Source of the DNA: Phlebopus portentosus
Lineage: Eukaryota; Basidiomycota; Agaricomycetes; Boletales; Boletinellaceae
Direction of reading: 5' to 3'
NCBI GenBank assembly: GCA_037892935.1
Contig: JAYXKI010000011.1
Span: 186,001-250,000 of the forward strand
DNA: 64,000 nucleotides
The notes beneath the pieces were generated by a model that worked only from the letters and a program-made list of their open reading frames with translations, was not told the DNA's origin and did not search any database. Of the stretch, positions 46,298 to 59,139 are shown in pieces. How positions within the stretch are numbered: position 1 is the first letter of the stretch; each line of letters starts with the position of its first letter. Both the position numbers and the translations under genes were made by a program.

Positions 46298-48576
46298 TCA
46301 CATCCTTGGCTTCAAGGACACGCGCAAAGGCCCATTGCAGAATATGAAGAAGTCCTCCAGACTCTCCTCCCACTCGTGCGGCTCGTAGGCCGGAGCGAAC
46401 TGAAGCTCAAAGCGTTGCATAAGAAGAGCGACCACCACGCGCATCTCCGTGATGGCAAGAGCGCGACCTGCGCAGTGCGCCGGACCATATGAGAATGGGA
46501 TAAAAGCGGCTGTATTCGTGATCACCTCCGAATCAGATTCTGGCTCTGCAACTGCAGCCTGAGGGACAGAGGCTGTGGAATGAGGAGTGTGCTTAACGGC
46601 ACTCTGATGTAACCAGCGTTCTGGCCAGAATGTGTCAGGAGCGGGCGAAAAATAAGCCGGATTGCGAAAAAGAGCATATGAAGGGATCACAATAGCCGTT
46701 CCTTCCGTGGTAAAGCTGGACACGTACAGTCTAACGTCAAGTACATATTCCAATATACTGAAGAAATACGAACCGGTCACCAATGCACTTTCCACCACTT
46801 CCTGCAGCCGGTGAGCGTTGCAAACAGCTTGGGACAGCCGGCTGCAGACGCATCGCTTCATTTCTGAAGGATGAAGACACACTTAAATCTGAAAAGACAC
46901 TGTGAAAATTCAACCTAGACATACATCACCGCATTGAGGAAGGGCAACTCTGACAGCTTGGTACTGTCAAAGGGGTCGCCTTCACCGGGAGGAAATGCTG
47001 CATCGAGTTCCCTTTGTAGATGCTTATACTCGAGTGGGTTACTAAGCAAATGATAAAACAAGCCACTCAGAGTAGTAGATGTCGTATCCGATCCAGCAGT
47101 TATCGCCAGCAAACCATCAGAGACGATCTCGTCATCACTCGGTGGTACAGGCTCGACGTGAGCTTCATCAATCTGTGTTGCTTCGTCAAGTTATGCGTTA
47201 TACTACGAAAGTAAATCACTGACAAGGTGATAGAATAGGTCCTTTGTAAGAGATCCGGTAGTCTGACGAGCACGCGCTCGTTTTCTACCGAATTCAAGGA
47301 TATCTCGATTGACCCTGTTCCTGAAAGGGAGCATATGTATGAGGGGAACGAGCCACGGGATGTGCTGGAAAAATGCCACACTCCTAAATTTCAATCATAT
47401 CATGAGGTTTGTTCAACACAAATTGCATATGTCTTACCTTAGCCCCGATTCTATCATCATCCAAATACCATCCTTGTCGTAGCCGTCACGCATGAGTTCG
47501 AAGCCCCCACCGAAACTGAAATTCGCATGAACTGACTGGGGAAAAAAAATATTACAAGAGACTTACGCCATATCACCCATGAAGTCAGTCCTAAAATTAT
47601 CTACCAATTCAGCACAGATCGACGTATCGGTATGAAATGATGGACTGACGAGAAGTAACTCAGCCATTCTGCCAGATTAACAGATGAAATTTCGTATTTC
47701 GTTGACCGCTTCTCCAATTCGTCAATAAGTTGAAGCGCCCGTTTCTGGATGATGGCTTCATAACCCTTGACTGCCGTGCTATTGAACGCACGATTCCAGC
47801 GCTTGCGGCGCCGAGCATGTTCGTGGAAAGAGCGAGTTGCAATCAGCGAGGGTGTCTCTCCCTTTGGAACGCGTCCAGACCAAACTGCTCCATAGATCAG
47901 CAGACATCCGTGAACGCCTTTCTTTTAAAAGCTTACGTGGGCCTTTCGGCATTCCATCCGCTCCTAGTACACTGGAAATTACCGATACGTCGAGAACAGA
48001 AATCTCGTTAGGTCCTTACCAGGAGAATTCGATTTATTATACTCAGTAGATAACATGGAACACAAACGTACCGATACGAACGTAAGGGCCATACTTTTCG
48101 TGCAGATTCTTCAAGCAGATGTAATACTTTCCTTTCGCCATCATGGATGCCCCCCAGAACTTCGTAATCTTGGCGATTAATGGACCCGGATAGTTAGCCA
48201 GCGGGTGCAATGGAGAGAGTCGATACGAAACGATGCTCGCAGCAAGTGTAAAATAGAAGAGTGAGAATGAGCAGAGGATCGCAGTTTCGACAGAGCCATC
48301 GACGTGGTGTAGAAAGCAAATTGTAGGCAAAGCCGGAACTGCGATAAGAAGCAGAAGGTGGGCAACAAACAGAGATGCGTCGGGTTCATAGTGCTTGTAA
48401 ACCGCGTGGACCGACTGGAGCGAAGGTATAATAAGTTAAAAAATGGTAATGCCCAGAATGATCGATCAACTTGCCAATGCACAGCCTATATCTAAAAGAA
48501 GAGCATCGCGGAAGGCCAGCCCTGACAGTTTCGTTTCTAACTGCATAAAAGCGCTCTGGACCGAGTCAAAAGGCAT
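46298..48576 (-). CDS. Cytochrome P450 monooxygenase A
   Basis: The ATG at 48576 starts [10 protein letters not shown]; a first intron joins the N-terminal exon to [12 protein letters not shown], then membrane-spanning hydrophobic segments and the hinge [12 protein letters not shown]. Later exons give [14 protein letters not shown] (C-helix), [18 protein letters not shown] (I-helix, with the oxygen-activating AGSDT), NEAMRLQP (K-helix ExxR), FWPERWL, and the heme loop [10 protein letters not shown] with the cysteine thiolate. The end is LKPRM and TGA at 46298. All P450 landmarks are present in order, so the gene looks intact. It should be an ER membrane enzyme using NADPH-P450 reductase; the substrate is unknown. 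The arrangement of exons is the same as in P450 B, its closest neighbour in sequence. Confidence 0.88.
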
Positions 48577-51382
48577 GGCACGAATATCAGTTCAGAGTAG
48601 TCAAGCAAGAATATGTGGTATGCTACACACCGCACTCCGGTGGGACTTTATAGTAGACATTCATCACTGTGGTTGCATCCATTTCTCCCAGATGGATGCA
48701 TAATCAATACTGCGATGATCCGATCTGTTGAAAGCCGGTGAAGCATCCCGCTAGAGCAAATGATCCCGAGAAAAATTGATAAAAGCACGCAGCACCTTCA
48801 GCAACTCACTGACATTTTCCATGCCAGTAAGCTGCTCAGGAGAGATCGTCATGCGGTGATACCGTTCGTTTCAAACGAGCTGACGGTATCAGTGACTTGA
48901 AAAGTGGAATTACGGAAAACTGTTGGTGTACAAAAAGATGGACTCCATTTGGGTCAATTATAATCTGCCAATCGGCCTCTCGTACCGACTACACGCCACA
49001 TAAATCTGAATGTGGTGTATAAGGCTGCCGTGAACGAAAGAACCAAACAAGGAAATGATTCGTTCCGTTCAGCTTCGAAAGCTCTCCCACGGTCATGCGC
49101 TCGAAGAACCGGAACTAACCTCTTCAACTTACTAAATTTAATCTTAGTACCTTCTACAACTTGCTCGATTACTATCGAGTCGAGACAAAGAGATTTGGTA
49201 CTTGGCAGATGCTTCTGTATGTCCGCGGGGCCCAGTCCAGATCTCTCTGAGAGATGATGACTGCGGATTAATCGTCCTTCCTTCCGACCACCATGTATGA
49301 GATGGCCGGAAGATTAAACTAACGGTGTTACTTACGAGATGCTCCAAAAGCATAGCTGCGTCCTCGTACCTCTCCTGACCCTGAACTCTTACTGGATCTA
49401 AGACTAGGTTTCCGCGGGGATGCACATACTTCCGCGTCGTAGACTCTAAGGTCGCCACGAGCTCCCCAGGATGAGATTCATTGAGTTGACGAATGTAGAT
49501 CAGACCGTCAAAGCTCCTCCGATCTGGCCTTGATAATGGCAAATTCTTCTTGTACTGGTCTTTTTACCCTATTCTTTCTTGACTGAATCCAGGCAGGTCA
49601 CATATAGTATGCAATGCTACCCCTCGAGTCTTGCCGTCCTGGGAGTGTCGCGGGACCACACTTCTGACAGTAAAGGACTGATGGAGCATCGTGCTCAAGA
49701 CTCATACAGTCGCTATGAAATTGGTTTCCTGAAGACCACCACCACTGCCCTAGAAATGGAATCATAAACTGGAGCTTCTATGCATAGTAAGCCACTGGAG
49801 GTAATTGGACATATTGGACACTTACAAGCCGTTGCCTGGGTCATATTTCTTCTTCAGAGCAAGATTCATCTTCGGTAATGCATTTATACCGTATCTTTAG
49901 GCCCTTGCACCTTTCTCGTTGCGATGTTACCTTGTGTATGTTGCACAGGAATCTAAACTAAAGCCTATGGGAAGTTCTGTGTGGGTTCTTTTCGGGAGTA
50001 CAATGCTTGTGCTCACAAACTTTGCTGCCATCGGACACTCTCGCGGAATGGAGATGTAACCCGGCTAATTGGTGTCATTGATTGCGAGGTGCCATTAGGA
50101 CATCCCTTGATTGCATCGCAATCAATGACTGCCCATGCAAACCGCCGAGGACGGCGGGAAAGTCGCTGTTGAGCTGGCATTATGGCCTCGGATATCCTGG
50201 ACACGGGTATTCGCCGGTTGGCTTAGCCTTCTGCACAAAGGCCCACATATCCCGCGGCTCTCGGGTAGCTTTTTGCCCATTCATCTCTCGATTATACTCG
50301 CCGTCTACGGGTAGAAACATGGCATAATACCAAGTCTTAAAATTTCGTTGCAGAAGTGCTCAACAATATTTCGATTGACGACCTCGCTTCACTGGTTTTT
50401 CCAGGAATGCTCGCATTAGATGGAAATGCACATTTATCAGCAGCCATCGGATAGTTACTGATTAATACGGCCGTCAAGCCTAGAGAGATCTTCCGGGACA
50501 ACGGAGAATGATTATAAATTCAAGGAAGAAGGTATACCCACATAATTCCTGCACAGGAACAAGGGATTATTGGCGGCTATCAATAAGCATCCAAAACTTC
50601 ATTCCGCTCAAATGTAAAGAATTGTGAGTGATATCGCAAGCTTGAACAAGCCGGCAGGTAGCCCGATCTTCTCATCATTGACATTCATGATCACTTCACA
50701 GTAAGTAGCTAGGGACCAACCTGCAGCCACCTGCGAGATGGCTTGAGTGTGGCTCTTATCAAAATGCGTAATTCATGATATTTATCACCGGGGGGAGGTG
50801 GCTGATGCTCCATTTAGAACTTTTCTCCACATTGCGTTTCAATCTTGTTTCGTGCATCACTACTCATTCCGCACGGGTGTTTGCACGAACATCCATTCAG
50901 TGGCAATATTAATGAGATGAATGTACATATACAAGTACATACGTACCCGTCTGAAAATGTTGGTCGTGACCATATCTTGAAATTGACAGAAATCACTTTA
51001 GGTCTCATCGAATAGCCACCGTTTCATCCCTAGCATAATCTCCGACATCTTCGTAAGTAAGGAAAAGTGCACCGCAATCTTGAAATAATCCGACCTCTTT
51101 GGTGCCGGACAGAACCGATGTATAATTTATTGTTCACCCTCAGTCCAGACGCATTGCCATTCCGCTTTTTTGTTTGATTACCACGGACCCTTCACACCAT
51201 CAAAGCAGACTTTCCTATCGATTCGCATAGAAGCTATTGCATATACCGTCAAATAGGTATTCAAAATGGAGGGGAAATAGAGAAGAGACAAGTAAGATGG
51301 ATCTAAGAGTATCCGATCCATGGGGTGGTAGTAAACTGACTATATTAGGATATCCCAGTTTTAGACACAGCTGATACTCCGA
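48577..51382. other. Spacer between P450 A and P450 B
   Basis: About 2.8 kb. A minus-strand block at 49542-49144 reads RRSFDGLIYIRQLNESHPGE and, after a good 75-nt intron (GTAAGT...CGCAG), SSLREIWTGPRGHTEAS to a stop; it looks coding but I do not recognise it and see no upstream exon. Otherwise nothing is supported. Confidence 0.35.
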
Positions 51383-53621
51383 CTACGTCCTCGGCGTCAA
51401 TTTCACCCGCAACGGCCCATTACAGAAGACAAAAAAATCCTCAAGATGCTCCTCCCAATCGTTCGGATTGTAATCGTCAGCGAACTGGAATTCGAAGCGC
51501 TGTATAAGCAAGGCTACCACCATACGCATCTCTGTAAGCGCGAGCGCGCGGCCCGCACAGTGAGCAGGTCCATAAGAGAATGGGATAAACGCAGCCATGT
51601 TCGTGATCACCTCCGAGTCGGATTCCGGCTTCGACAAAGGGGCTTTAGGTTCAGAGGCTGCGGAGTGTGGAGTACGCTTGACATTGTGATGCAGCCAACG
51701 GTCTGGCCAGAACGTGTCGGGAGAGGGCGAGAAGTACGCCGGGCTCCGAAAGAGGGCGTAGGGAGCAACGAGGACAGCCGTTCCTTCCGTGATAAAACTA
51801 GATGATTGAATTCGGGATTATTCACACGTGACGATATCAGACGAGATACTGACTGGTCGCCGATCCACTTTCCACCGCTTCCTGCTTCCGGTGCACGTTG
51901 CAGGTAAGTCGGAACAGCTGGCTGCAAACGCATCGATTCGTTTCTAAGGTAAACCTTCAGTACCCCAGAGGATGAAGGAAGTACGCGGAATAGACATACA
52001 TAACTGCATTCAGAAACGGCATTTCTGCGAGCTCGGTGGTATCAAATGGATCACCTTCACCAGGAGGGAATGCAGTATCAACTTCCTTTTGCAAGCGCTT
52101 ATATTCAAGAGGGTTGCTCAACAAGTAATAGAATAACCCGCTGAGAGTAGTGGAGGTCGTATCCGACCCGGCAATAATTGCGAGAACGCCATCCGAGATA
52201 ATTTCTTTATCAGTAGGTGGAACAGGTTCTACGTGCTCCTCGTCAATCTAAGCATCGGATCAGATACGGCTCCAATTAGTACAAGACAGTACACGACGCG
52301 TACTAAGTGATAGAAGAGGTCCTTAGTCAGGGAGCCATTGACCTTGCGGGCAAGCGCTCGTTTCCGTCCAAACTCGCGAATCTCTAGACTTGCCTTATTT
52401 AAGAAAGGAAACTTGCGCAACAGCAGAGTAAGCCATGGGATATGCTGTAGTATCGATGCGTTCCTGAGGTTCCATATAGATTTAAAAGCTGAGCTGACTG
52501 CTGGTGGACTAGGACATATCTTACCGCAATCCGGACTCGATTATCGTCCAGACTCCATCCTTATCACCACCATCGCGCATCAATTCAAAGCCACCACCAA
52601 AGCTTCAAATGATATGAGTGCGGATCAAGAGCTATATGCCTAAGAACTTACGCCATATCACCCATGAAGTCAGTTCTTAGAAATATTGTGCTAGTTAATA
52701 TTCGATATTCTTTCAGGAAAGTTGACTCGACGTACGTGAAGTAGCCCAGCCACTGAGATAAAGACACAGAAACGATATTGTTCCTCGTAGATCGTTTCTC
52801 CAATTCGTCTACGAGCTGAAGCGCTCGATTCTGAACGATTGGCTCATAACCTTTTACTGCTGCGCTGTTAAATGCACGATTCCATCGTTTCCGGCGCTTT
52901 GCGTGCTCATGAACTGATCTCATTGAGATCAGAGAAGGGGTTTCCCCCTTGGCGACACGAGCTGACCACACTGTTTCGTGCTATAAGCAAACTCTCAAGG
53001 TTGAGAGCGAAAAAACCTACTAGGACCCTTTGGCATGCCATCAGCACCCAGAATGCCAGAGATCGCAGATACGTCGAGAACAGAGATTTCGTTAGGACCT
53101 GGCCATAAATGAGCCGACCATCTTGGCCTAACCAATCGGAAGAAGAGCTTACCGATACGGACGTATGGGCCATATTTCTCGTGAAGTTTCTTCAAAACGA
53201 TGTGATTCTTCCCTTTCGCCATAGTGAACGCACCCCAGAACTTTGTAATCTTAGCTAAGAACGGGCCAGGATATCTTGCAAGTGAGTGCCACGGTGAGAT
53301 ACGGTACAGAACAATGCTCATAACGAGAGCGAGATAGAATAAAAGGTATGCGCAAGTAATCGCAGCCTCCGCAGAGCCTTGGAAATGCGGAAGGAAGGAA
53401 GCGGAAGGTAGAGCCGGAATCACTATGAGAAGCAGGAAGTGGACAAGCAAGAGGGATGCGTCCGGTTCATAATGCTTGTAGATTGCATGAACAGACTAGA
53501 GTAAAGATACGTTAACGTAAGTCTAAATAGGACGAATGAAAGGACCTGCCAATGCGCATGCTACGTCCAAAAGCAATGCGTCGCGGAGGACGAGGTCTGG
53601 GAATCCCATCCTGCGAGGCAT
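51383..53621 (-). CDS. Cytochrome P450 monooxygenase B
   Basis: The ATG at 53621 begins MPRRMGFPDLVLRDALLLD; introns of 50-65 nt separate exons in the same plan as P450 A. Landmarks: [12 protein letters not shown], several hydrophobic segments, SPWHSLARYPGP, WNRAFNSAAVKGYE, an I-helix cut by an intron-rich zone, [11 protein letters not shown] (ExxR), and [10 protein letters not shown] (heme loop), ending LTPRT with TAG at 51383. Sequence and exon plan show that A and B are tandem duplicates; both carry Ala where most P450s have Arg two residues before the heme-loop His/Cys. Same membrane location and cofactor needs as A; substrate unknown. It is divergent from the MFS transporter. Confidence 0.88.
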
Positions 53622-54403
53622 AGGAATATCTAACGAGATGCTTGAGTGGGTTTACTGTAAGTCTTGAAGTGTGTGGTCAGCTGTGAATGATGGGACTTTC
53701 TGAGATGCCAATTTATAGAAGTCGGCCTCGGCCATGATTGATCACTGGCTGAGCTTCTGAGTTCATCTCGAAGACGGAAGCATAACACGAAATATGATGG
53801 CTTGGTGAGAGTCCGATTCAGCACGAAAAGGTGATTGGTTATCGAAAGCTCCGAGACGATGTTGCTCCAATTAATTTCCTTCCGTCGGCTGATGAGAATA
53901 ATGACACCGTACGGCTCCCGCGCGACACATGATAGCGAGCCGAGCGAATCCGATCCTAGCTCTTAATCGTCGTCAACCAGACAAATGTCATGAAGGCTTG
54001 ATCTGTCAGAGCAGCTGAAGTAATCACCGTATGGTACAATGAGTCTGACATACTTGTACGTACGTGTCTGTGCGGCACCTATACTGTCTACTATTAAGAA
54101 GCTGAGAAAGATCGGGGTTTCCTGCGACGGATCTACGTTCCTGCGATGGAACCGTTGTGGGCACGTGGCTTGATTATCTACTCCAGAAATTTGAGATATT
54201 ACATAATGAATGGGATGATTCAATTCTTACATTGACTGACGAGATATCTGGGTAGTTGTTCGTCGTGCACGATGACCCAGATCTAGCACGAACGCAACGT
54301 ATCTTTGATCGCATCTGACAGCGCTCGTTTTGCAATCGTGTTCGGTTTTCCTTGCTACTCAACTACTCTTGTCTGTCTGAAACGTCCTAGAACCCAAGAT
54401 AAG
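53622..54403. promoter_or_regulatory. Shared intergenic region of P450 B and the MFS transporter
   Basis: About 780 bases between opposed start codons. It includes the self-complementary string GTACGTACGTGT-like text near 54056-54066 and no supported gene. Joint induction of enzyme and pump from this region is plausible. Confidence 0.4.
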
Positions 54404-56577
54404 ATGACCGTCGAAGGTGGACAATCGAATGAGCGACAGCCATTGTTGCTCAATCCAGACGTGGAAGATGTTGTTCCCAGCAAAAACACATATGAGTCCG
54501 TGTCTGTTGTGCCTACGGAGGACAGTCCAGGGACAAGCGACAACCAGGCCGAAGACATAGAGGAAGCAAAAGAGCGGGACGGTAACAAACGAATGGCTAA
54601 ACTCGTGAGTGTCTAAAATTTTGGATAATTGTAACCACGACCTGACATTTATACACACTGTGCTCAGATCATACCTCTCGGTCTCGGCGTGTTTCTTGCC
54701 GCAATGGATCAGACCATTGTAGCTTCCTCTTTTGCGTCCATCGGTAGTGAGCTGCAGCAGCTGCAAAGCACTGCATGGGTAGCCACTGGTTATATGCTTA
54801 CACTCACAAGTTTCCAGTGAGCTTCGAAGGAACCTTTGAAATTTCAGCACTAATTTGCACGCTCTATGTAGGCCACTATATGGTAAACTAAGTGATATCT
54901 TTGGCCGCAAGCCATGTCTGCTCTTTGCTTTCTTGGTCTTCGGCATTGGTTGCTTGTTATGCGGACTCGCTAGGACTATGACGGAGCTTATCGCAGCACG
55001 AGCTTTACAGGGACTCGGAGGTGCCGGTATTACAACGTACGTATAGTTCTTTCTTGTACTATGCAGCTTCTTCGTAAGCTCACACTTTTCACAGCGTCAT
55101 CACAATTCTGACTTCCGACGTCGTCCCGCTACGATCTAGAGGAACTTGGCAAGGTACGCGCATTTGTATTTTGATCTTTTTGTTCTGTTAGTCATCAGTA
55201 CGATACAAGGTGTTCTGAACATCATTTTCGCGACTGGATCTTCTGTCGGTGCACCTCTAGGCGGGATACTCGCCGACGGTATCGGCTGGCGCTGGTATGT
55301 AGATCCTGAGTCAAAGCTCAGCATTATCGACTGAAGCCGGTTCAGGGCGTTCTTGATCCAGGTTCCTATGACTTTCCTTGCCTTCACTATCGTCTTGCTT
55401 GCACTCCATCTGCCCAATAAAAGTGACCAGGCAGACCTTATCTCGAAACTTCGTCGAGTCGATTTCCTAGGAGCATTCGCTCTCATATGCGGAGTAGCTT
55501 CACTCCTCCTGGGGCTGGACCGCGGAGGTAACGTCTCTTGGCGCGAACCAATCACCATCGCATCCCTCTCCCTCGCTTTCGTCTTCCTTTCTTTCTTCGG
55601 ACTTGTCGAGACGCGCATAGCCGCCGAACCCTTCGCGCCCGCGCGCGTGCTCGCACACCCATCGCTCCTCGCCGCATACCTCTGCAACCTGTTTTGCGTA
55701 GCAGCAGCAATGTGCGTCGTCTTCCACACGTCTCTGTACCTGCAAGCCGCGGGAGGCGCGAGTGCCGCTCGTGCAGGCTTAGGGCTCGTTCCAGCCGTTC
55801 TCGGTGGTGTAACTGGCAGCCTCGGAAGCGGGTTATTTATGCAGCGTACGGGAAAGTATTATTGGCTGACAGCTGTGATGTTTATCATGCAATTTGCGGG
55901 AACATCGATGTTGGCACTTGCGACGTGGGTACAGAAGGGAACTGTGGCCGTTGTTGAAGCCGGACTTGCTGTTCAAGGTATAGGAAACGGTAAGGCGATT
56001 GATGCGTTGAGAAATGGTGAAGATGTTTTTTAACAGTGAATCATAACTAGGGTCGGGCGTGACGACCACTCTCGTTGCGATCATTGCCAATGCAGCACCA
56101 GAGGACCAAGCAATTGCCACAGCCAGTACGTATTTGACCCGAGGGTCTGGTATTTGATAAATTGATATACCGTTCTGAAGTCTCCTATCTGTTTCGGTCG
56201 ATGGGCTCTGTCCTCGGCATATCCATCGGTAGTACACTCGTTCAGAATTCGCTTCGGAAGCATCTTCGCGAGCGACTATCAGGTGAAGACGTAGATGTTG
56301 ATGACGTCAGTTCAATCTTCCCTCTTTCTTTCCTCCTGACTGCACAAAATCTGATCTCCACATATTTTCGCTTTTACGATATCAATAGATCGTTGAACGT
56401 GCACGTTCATCCCTAGAATCCCTCACCTCCCTTCCAGCAAAGATCCAGATGATCGTTCGCAGCTCGTACGCCGAGGCTATTCGCGTTGCTTTCCTGTTTT
56501 CAGTCGCTATGACCATTCTTGCTGTGTTTTCATCTTTCTTCATTCGCGAGAAATCTCTGATGAGGAAATCTTCCTAG
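54404..56577 (+). CDS. MFS multidrug-type exporter, DHA2 family (14 helices)
   Basis: The ATG at 54404 opens a hydrophilic N-terminus of about 65 residues, then an intron at 54605. Exons then give FLAAMDQTIVASSFASIGSE (helix 1, motif D1 type), TAWVATGYMLT, PLYGKLSDIFGRKP (motif A), RALQGLGGAG, RGTWQ, GGILADGIGWRW, and a long exon with LLGLDRGGNVSW. The later helices include GLVPAVLGGVTGSLGSG (motif C-like) and the last exon ends REKSLMRKSS, TAG at 56575-56577. The order and motifs match fungal proton-driven drug/toxin exporters of about 560-600 residues at the plasma or vacuolar membrane. Being between two P450 genes suggests it exports a product or substrate of those enzymes. Confidence 0.88.
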
Positions 56578-56841
56578 AAGAGGATACATAGATCTTTATA
56601 AATAATAAATAGATGGTTCATCGGATGGAAAGCTCAATTTGTTCTCGCTTTCTCCTTCAGTTAGATATATGTACTTGTGTAGGCAGCCTTTGAATGCTGT
56701 CAAACCACTTCGGGGTCGACTAAGGCCTTTACTATTAGGCAAACTATATGTATAAAGCGATTCCGGCTGACTTGCATAAAACAGCCAATCTATTGATTAT
56801 CCAAACCAGACTAACTCGCGGCGCAACCCATATCTACGCCG

Positions 56842-59139
56842 TCAAGTCCTAGGCGTAAGCCTAACAGGCAGCTCCCCGACTTTCGTTATGAACAAATCCA
56901 TCACGCTCTCCTCGAACCTCCTCGTATCATACCCATCAACAAAGCGCATCTCAAAGCGCTGCATGAGGAGTGCGATAACAGCACGCATCTCGGTCAGGGC
57001 GAGGTTCTTCCCCACGCAGTTCCGGTTCCCGGCGGAGAAGGGGACGAACGCAGCTGTGTCCGTGATGACTTTTTCGCGTCGTTCCTTTTTCACTTCTTTG
57101 CCACCGGTGTTATTGTTGGTATATGAGATAGTGCTCTCCTCTTGCAGCCATCGGTCGGGCCAGAATGATTCTGGATTGGGGGAGAAGTAGCGAGGATCGC
57201 GATGTAGGAGGTAGGGAGGGACGTTGACGGCGGTTCCTTCGCTTATGAAACTGCAAAATGGGATCATGAATTACAGTAGATTGCCGTTAGGTTGAAAGAA
57301 GATCTCCGAATCCGGATACTTACTGGCCTCCGATCCACTTCCCGCCAGATCCTTGCTCCGGCGCGCGATGCAAAAATGTCGATATAGCTGGTTGCAAGCG
57401 CAGACCCTCGTTGCTAAAGTCTTTCACATCAGCCTCTTGCAAGGGACTCAAAAAAGAAAATGTATGTGCACGTACATAACAGCACTCAGATACTTCATCT
57501 CCGCCAGACGCACCGGATCGAGAGCATCTCCTTCTCCGAGGGGGAACGCAGCATCCACTTCCTTCTGCAGTCGCTCGTAGCATTCCGGATGCGAGAGCAA
57601 GAAATACCATATCCCAGTCATGGTCGTCGATGTGGTATCTGATCCAGCTACGATTGCAGTTTCTCCACTCACGACGAGCTCCTCGAGGGTGAGCGATCTC
57701 TTGACAGTGTTCGCTTCGTTGTGCTACGGGTCATATTCTTGACTTGAGTAAAATGATGTATATGGGAACGATAGATAATACGTACGAGATGATAGAAGAG
57801 ATCCTTCACGCTTGAACCGTTCTTCATGCGCTGAAGTGCGCATTCAATAGTGAATTTCCGAAATGCCTCGACTTTGCTCGGGAGCTTGAGGAACATCCGC
57901 GTTGCCCAAGGAATATGCATCTGCCATGCCATACCCCTGTAATGATACAACTTATCAGTGAATCGGCCTAGTAAAGTGGAAAGTCTTCTCACTGGACCCT
58001 CTCATCCATCATTTTCCATAGTCCCCTCGTGTCCCCGTCTCGCATGAGTTCGAAGCCGCCTCCAAACCTATACCGAAGACTCGGTAAACAACAAATACGA
58101 GAATGAGCAAGAAACTTACGCCATGTCACCCATAAAATCAAACCTACAGTCCAGAGCGCTCAGTCAGGGGTTAAGATACGAGCCACGGGCAAAGTTCAAC
58201 GCACGCAAAGAATGACATCCATTCGGTAATGTTCACAGTCTGGTTAGCCACAGCGCGCTTCTCCAGCTCCTCCGCGAGCTGGAGGACACGGCGCGTAATG
58301 GTCGGCTGCATGTCGCGAACTGACGTAGTGCTGAACGCATGCGACCAAAAGACGCGTTTCTGCGCGTGCTCCTTGCTGCTGCGCGTGACGATGACCGACG
58401 CAGGGAGGTCAGGATTACGCCGGCCGTCCCATGCTTCAAGGCAAAGAAATAAAGGAATGAGCGGGCGAAGTGCGAGAACAGCTTCGGGCGTAAGGTAGAA
58501 GCAGCTGATGACTTACAAGGACCTTTTGGCATGTCAGGAGCAAGGAGGTGAGGAACCAGATCCGCATTTACAAAGGAAAGTTCATTAGGGCCTGTTTCAT
58601 TTAGTCAACCACACCCATGAACAACAAAACACTCGGTCATTCGGCGTAACGTACCCATCCTCACAATATCTCCATACTTCTTGTGCGCCGCAATGATATT
58701 CGGCAAGTAATCTCTCCTATAGAACCTATATACAACCCAGAACTTCGTAAGCTTCGCAAGGACGGGTCCGGGATACCTCGCGAGCGGATGCCACGGCGAG
58801 AGGCGGTAGCAAGCGATACTCGTCAACAGCGAAGCATAGAACGTTGAGAAGCCGAGGACGTAGGCGGTCACAGAGGAAGAGAAGTGACGAAGGAGAAAAG
58901 ACGAGCAAAGACATGGAGTCAAGCCTAGCAGGAGGAACGTCGGGAAGTAGCTCGACGGCTGCACTTCATATTTCTTGTAAACAAGGTGTGTTACCTGGAA
59001 TACCACGGCTGATGATGAGTGGTCTGGTGTCGGAACTCTGAATGAGACATACCAGAGCTCCCGCAACGACGAGCAGGAACGCGTCGCGCATGTCAAGTTC
59101 TGGGAGACGAAAGCGCTCGTACACCTGAAAGAGCGGCAT
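56842..59139 (-). CDS. Cytochrome P450 monooxygenase C
   Basis: The ATG at 59139 starts MPLFQVYERFRLPELDMRDA; after an intron comes VTHLVYKKYEVQPSSYFPTF and hydrophobic segments, then SPWHPLARYPGP. Later: [20 protein letters not shown] (I-helix), NEGLRLQPA (ExxR), FWPDRWL, and the canonical heme loop FSAGNRNCVG, ending LTPRT with TGA at 56842. Exon plan resembles A and B but the sequence is clearly more distant, so it predates the A/B duplication. It faces the MFS gene tail to tail, 264 bases apart. Function as in A and B: ER-bound oxygenase, substrate unknown. Confidence 0.88.
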
